Source: an uncultured Elusimicrobia bacterium
Lineage (GTDB): Bacteria > Elusimicrobiota > Endomicrobiia > Endomicrobiales > Endomicrobiaceae
Assembly: GCA_947168325.1 (NCBI GenBank)
Contig: CAMVLN010000058.1
Coordinates: 1 to 9,361, forward strand
DNA: 9,361 nucleotides
Reading direction: 5' to 3'
Below, in pieces: positions 7,793-9,361 of this stretch. Both the position numbers and the translations under genes were made by a program. The notes beneath the pieces were generated by a model. That model was not told the origin of the DNA. It searched no databases and saw only the letters and a program-made list of their open reading frames with translations. Positions within the stretch are counted from its first letter, which is position 1. The number at the start of each line of letters is the position of its first letter.

Positions 7793-7828
7793 TAGCTGAA
7801 TCAGAAAAACCTTGTTTTTCTTAGCTGA
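7793..7828 (-). other. Hairpin in the glnA-glutamate synthase spacer
   Basis: In the minus-strand transcript, AGAAAAAC-aag-GTTTTTCT forms an 8-base-pair stem with a 3-base loop (core 7804-7820). It is flanked on both sides by TCAGCTA copies (7822-7828 and 7793-7799). No U-run follows, so it is not an intrinsic terminator. It may be a processing or stability element of the glnA-synthase transcript. Confidence 0.5.
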
Positions 7829-7832
7829 GAAC

Positions 7833-7862
7833 GAAGTTATTTTATAACTTCTCATATGAGAA
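7833..7862 (-). other. Two overlapping, mutually exclusive inverted repeats
   Basis: TTCTCATATGAGAA (7849-7862) is a perfect 14-base palindrome. It shares bases with GAAGTTAT-aaa-ATAACTTC (7833-7851, minus-strand reading), an 8-base-pair hairpin that can extend outward through GAGAA/TTCTC. Both cannot form fully at once. The palindrome could also be a DNA-level operator; none is recognised. Confidence 0.5.
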
Positions 7863-7878
7863 AGCTGGAAAGTTTAAT

Positions 7879-7913
7879 AAAAAAAATATCAGCTACTCAG
7901 TTTGTCAGCTTAT
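7879..7913 (-). terminator. Weak intrinsic terminator after glnA
   Basis: About 10 bases after the glnA stop, the minus strand carries AGCT-g-AC, a 7-base loop and GT-AGCT. Two more A-T pairs can form outside beyond a mismatch, and a run of eight Ts (7879-7886) follows. The short stem and bulge suggest partial termination, allowing read-through into the glutamate synthase genes. Confidence 0.45.
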
Positions 7914-7918
7914 CAGCT
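7887..7918 (-). repeat. Four degenerate 8-bp tandem repeats
   Basis: On the minus strand four consecutive octamers read AGCTGATA, AGCTGACA, AACTGAGT and AGCTGATA. The unit is imperfect but the 8-base register is kept. They overlap the putative glnA terminator stem. Confidence 0.55.
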
Positions 7919-7923
7919 ATTCA

Positions 7924-9252
7924 TTAATAATTTATTAAATACTGATCTATTTCCCATTGATGAACTTTAGTTCTGTAATCATCCCATTCATCTATTTTTG
8001 CCTGTGTATAAAGATCAAAAGAATATTCTCCTAATGTTTGTTTTATCAATTCGCTCTTTTGCATTGCTTTAACAGCATTTATTAAGTTATGTGGCAAACT
8101 TTCTATTCCTGCTGCATCTTTTTCTTCTTTTGTCATTTTAAATATATTTCTGTCTGTAGAATGTTTAACTTTTAAATTTCTCTTTATGCCATCAAGACCT
8201 GAAGCTAGACAAGCTGACAGCAAGAAATATGGATTTGCTGCAGGATCCGGACATCTCAATTCAATTCTTGTAGATGCTCCTCTTGCTGCTGGAATTCTTA
8301 CTAACGGACTTCTATTACTTGGTGACCAAGCTATATAAACAGGAGCTTCATAACCAGGAACAAGCCTCTTATAAGAATTCACCAATGGATTAGATATTGC
8401 AGCAAAAGACTTTATATTGTCCATTATACCTGCTATATAGTTATAAGCTATCTTTGAAAGTCCAATTGAATCATTTGGATCATAAAAACAATTTTTACCA
8501 TCTTTAAAAAGTGATTGATTTGTATGCATACCTGAACCGTTAATACCAAATATAGGTTTTGGCATAAATGTTGCATGTAATCCATGTTTTTGTGCTATAG
8601 TTTTTACAACCAACTTAAATGTATTTATATTATCTGCAGTTTTTAAAGCTTCTGCATATTTAAAATCTATTTCGTGTTGCCCTCTTGCAACTTCGTGATG
8701 AGAAGCTTCTATTTCAAACCCCATTGCTTCAAGAGTTAAACACATATCTCTTCTTGCACTTTCACCTAAATCTATAGGTGCTAAATCAAAATATCCTGCA
8801 TCATCATGTGTATGTGTTGTTGGTTTCCCTTTTTCATCTGTTAAAAACAAAAAGAATTCAAGTTCAGGTCCAACATTAAATGTATAGCCTAAATCTGATG
8901 CTACTTTTAAATTTCTTTTTAAAATATTTCTTGGGCAACCTTCAAAAGGTTTTCCTTCAGGTGTATAAATATCACAAATAAGTCTTGCAACTTTACCATC
9001 TTGTGGCCTCCAAGGAAATATAACAAATGTGTTTGGATCAGGATATAAATACATATCACTTTCTTCAATTCTTGAAAAACCTTCAATTGAAGAACCATCA
9101 AACATACATTTGTTATCTAATGCTTTTTCAATTTGACTTGATGTAATAGCAACATTTTTCAATTGACCAAAAATATCAGTAAACTGCAATCTAATAAAAC
9201 TTACACCTTGTTCTTTTACCATTTTAATAACATCTTCTTTAGTATAACCCAT
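7924..9252 (-). CDS. glnA: Glutamine synthetase type I (GSI-alpha)
   Basis: It makes glutamine from glutamate, ammonia and ATP in the cytoplasm as a dodecamer, and supplies the glutamine used by the downstream synthase. The 442 residues match GSI-alpha (about 440-445). In order: N-terminal beta-grasp domain with FTDIFGQLKNVAI (24-36) and the DGSSIEGF latch (52-59), RIEESDMYLYPD (61-72), GPELEFF (128-134), HEVARGQHEIDF (186-197), HATFMPKP (226-233), NGSGMHTNQS (238-247), NPLVNSYKRLVPGYEAP (288-304), SNRSPLVRIP (312-321) and RCPDPAANPY (333-342). The 25-residue insertion and the NLYDLP adenylylation site of GSI-beta enzymes are absent. Arg61 corresponds to the Bacillus Arg62 linked to glutamine feedback inhibition. 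AGGAGG (9260-9265) lies 7 bases before the ATG. Regulation is probably by feedback plus the upstream terminator structure. Confidence 0.98.
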   Translation of the reverse strand: MGYTKEDVIKMVKEQGVSFIRLQFTDIFGQLKNVAITSSQIEKALDNKCMFDGSSIEGFSRIEESDMYLYPDPNTFVIFPWRPQDGKVARLICDIYTPEGKPFEGCPRNILKRNLKVASDLGYTFNVGPELEFFLFLTDEKGKPTTHTHDDAGYFDLAPIDLGESARRDMCLTLEAMGFEIEASHHEVARGQHEIDFKYAEALKTADNINTFKLVVKTIAQKHGLHATFMPKPIFGINGSGMHTNQSLFKDGKNCFYDPNDSIGLSKIAYNYIAGIMDNIKSFAAISNPLVNSYKRLVPGYEAPVYIAWSPSNRSPLVRIPAARGASTRIELRCPDPAANPYFLLSACLASGLDGIKRNLKVKHSTDRNIFKMTKEEKDAAGIESLPHNLINAVKAMQKSELIKQTLGEYSFDLYTQAKIDEWDDYRTKVHQWEIDQYLINY

Positions 9253-9278
9253 TTTTGTTCCTCCTAAAAAATTATTCT

Positions 9279-9316
9279 AAAATAAAAAATGCTCAAAAGA
9301 TTTTACTCTTTTAAGC
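9279..9316 (-). terminator. Intrinsic terminator in the glnA leader (candidate attenuator)
   Basis: The minus strand reads GCTTAAAAGA-gtaaaa-TCTTTTGAGC (9291-9316), a 10-base-pair stem with one G-U pair, followed at once by ATTTTTTATTTT (9279-9290). The plus strand lacks a T-run after the stem, so it acts on leftward transcripts. It ends only 13 bases before the AGGAGG of glnA, leaving no room for a promoter in between: a TAGAAT at 9274-9279 would start transcripts at the Shine-Dalgarno itself. Transcripts expressing glnA therefore most likely read through it. Confidence 0.75.
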
Positions 9317-9330
9317 CACCTTGCTAAAAG
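9308..9330 (-). promoter_or_regulatory. Candidate antiterminator hairpin with hexaloop
   Basis: CTTTTAGC-AAGGTG-GCTTAAAAG on the minus strand pairs over 8 base pairs with one bulged U. Its 3' arm uses nine of the ten bases of the terminator's 5' arm, so the two hairpins exclude each other. The six-base loop has A at position 1 and G at position 4, the pattern bound by ANTAR-domain antiterminators, but the second upstream hexaloop expected for that class is not visible before the window ends. Confidence 0.4.
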
Positions 9331-9347
9331 TTGTTATTTAGTTGTTA
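9329..9347. repeat. Direct octamer repeat upstream of the glnA attenuator
   Basis: AGTTGTTA occurs twice (9329-9336 and 9340-9347) with a TTT spacer, an 11-base period close to one helical turn. It could be a binding site for a dimeric regulator or the loop side of a longer leader structure. It does not match the GlnR box (TGTNA-N7-TNACA). Confidence 0.4.
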
Positions 9348-9361
9348 CCCACTAATTTTAT

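Noticed and set aside
8919..9101. 60-codon minus-strand frame inside glnA
   Set aside because: It is an out-of-frame reading of a fully conserved glnA segment, with no features of its own.
9253..9361. Known glutamine riboswitch (glnA RNA), T-box or GlnR operator before glnA
   Set aside because: I could not find the conserved glnA-RNA core, a T-box sequence or a TGTNA-N7-TNACA box. Only a terminator, an alternative hairpin and an octamer repeat are visible.
1..9361. CRISPR array, tRNA, rRNA or a defence or phage system
   Set aside because: No regularly spaced repeats, cloverleaf or rRNA segments were seen. Every large frame is explained by metabolic or RNA-modification genes except the partial SGNH protein.

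Overview
The window comes from a strongly AT-rich (low-GC) bacterial chromosome. All recognisable genes lie on the minus strand. The glutamine synthetase is of the GSI-alpha type (short, no adenylylation site, feedback-type Arg61), as in Firmicutes. The glutamate synthase is split into three proteins, one carrying 2[4Fe-4S] ferredoxin motifs, an arrangement common in clostridia-like and other strict anaerobes and in archaea. This suggests an anaerobic low-GC bacterium, clostridial or an equally AT-rich host-associated lineage such as Elusimicrobiota. The sequence alone does not settle the phylum.

Layout in the direction of transcription (right to left). At the right edge is a noncoding leader (about 9253-9361) with a strong intrinsic terminator lying only 13 bases before the glnA ribosome binding site, and an overlapping alternative hairpin; this looks like an attenuator. 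Next come glnA (7924-9252) and a hairpin-rich spacer of 167 bp. The glutamate synthase follows in three pieces: a class II glutamine amidotransferase (6671-7756), a ferredoxin plus FMN synthase domain (5168-6670) and a GXGXG beta-helix protein (4388-5140). Together with GlnA they make the GS-GOGAT ammonia assimilation cycle. No gltD-like NAD(P)H/FAD subunit is present in the window.

An 802-bp gene-free stretch (3586-4387) separates this cluster from glyA. It holds an inverted-repeat block, two decayed fragments of IS30-family transposases and the glyA promoter region. Then come glyA (serine hydroxymethyltransferase, 2335-3585), an RlmI-like rRNA methyltransferase (1001-2170) and, 13 bases further, a membrane-anchored SGNH-hydrolase-like protein with a TPR-like segment that runs off the left edge.

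Most of the window is conserved housekeeping metabolism. The points most worth a second look are the putative glnA attenuator, the long-range complementary repeats between glnA and the synthase genes, the double IS30 relic, the missing reductase subunit, and the divergent SGNH protein.
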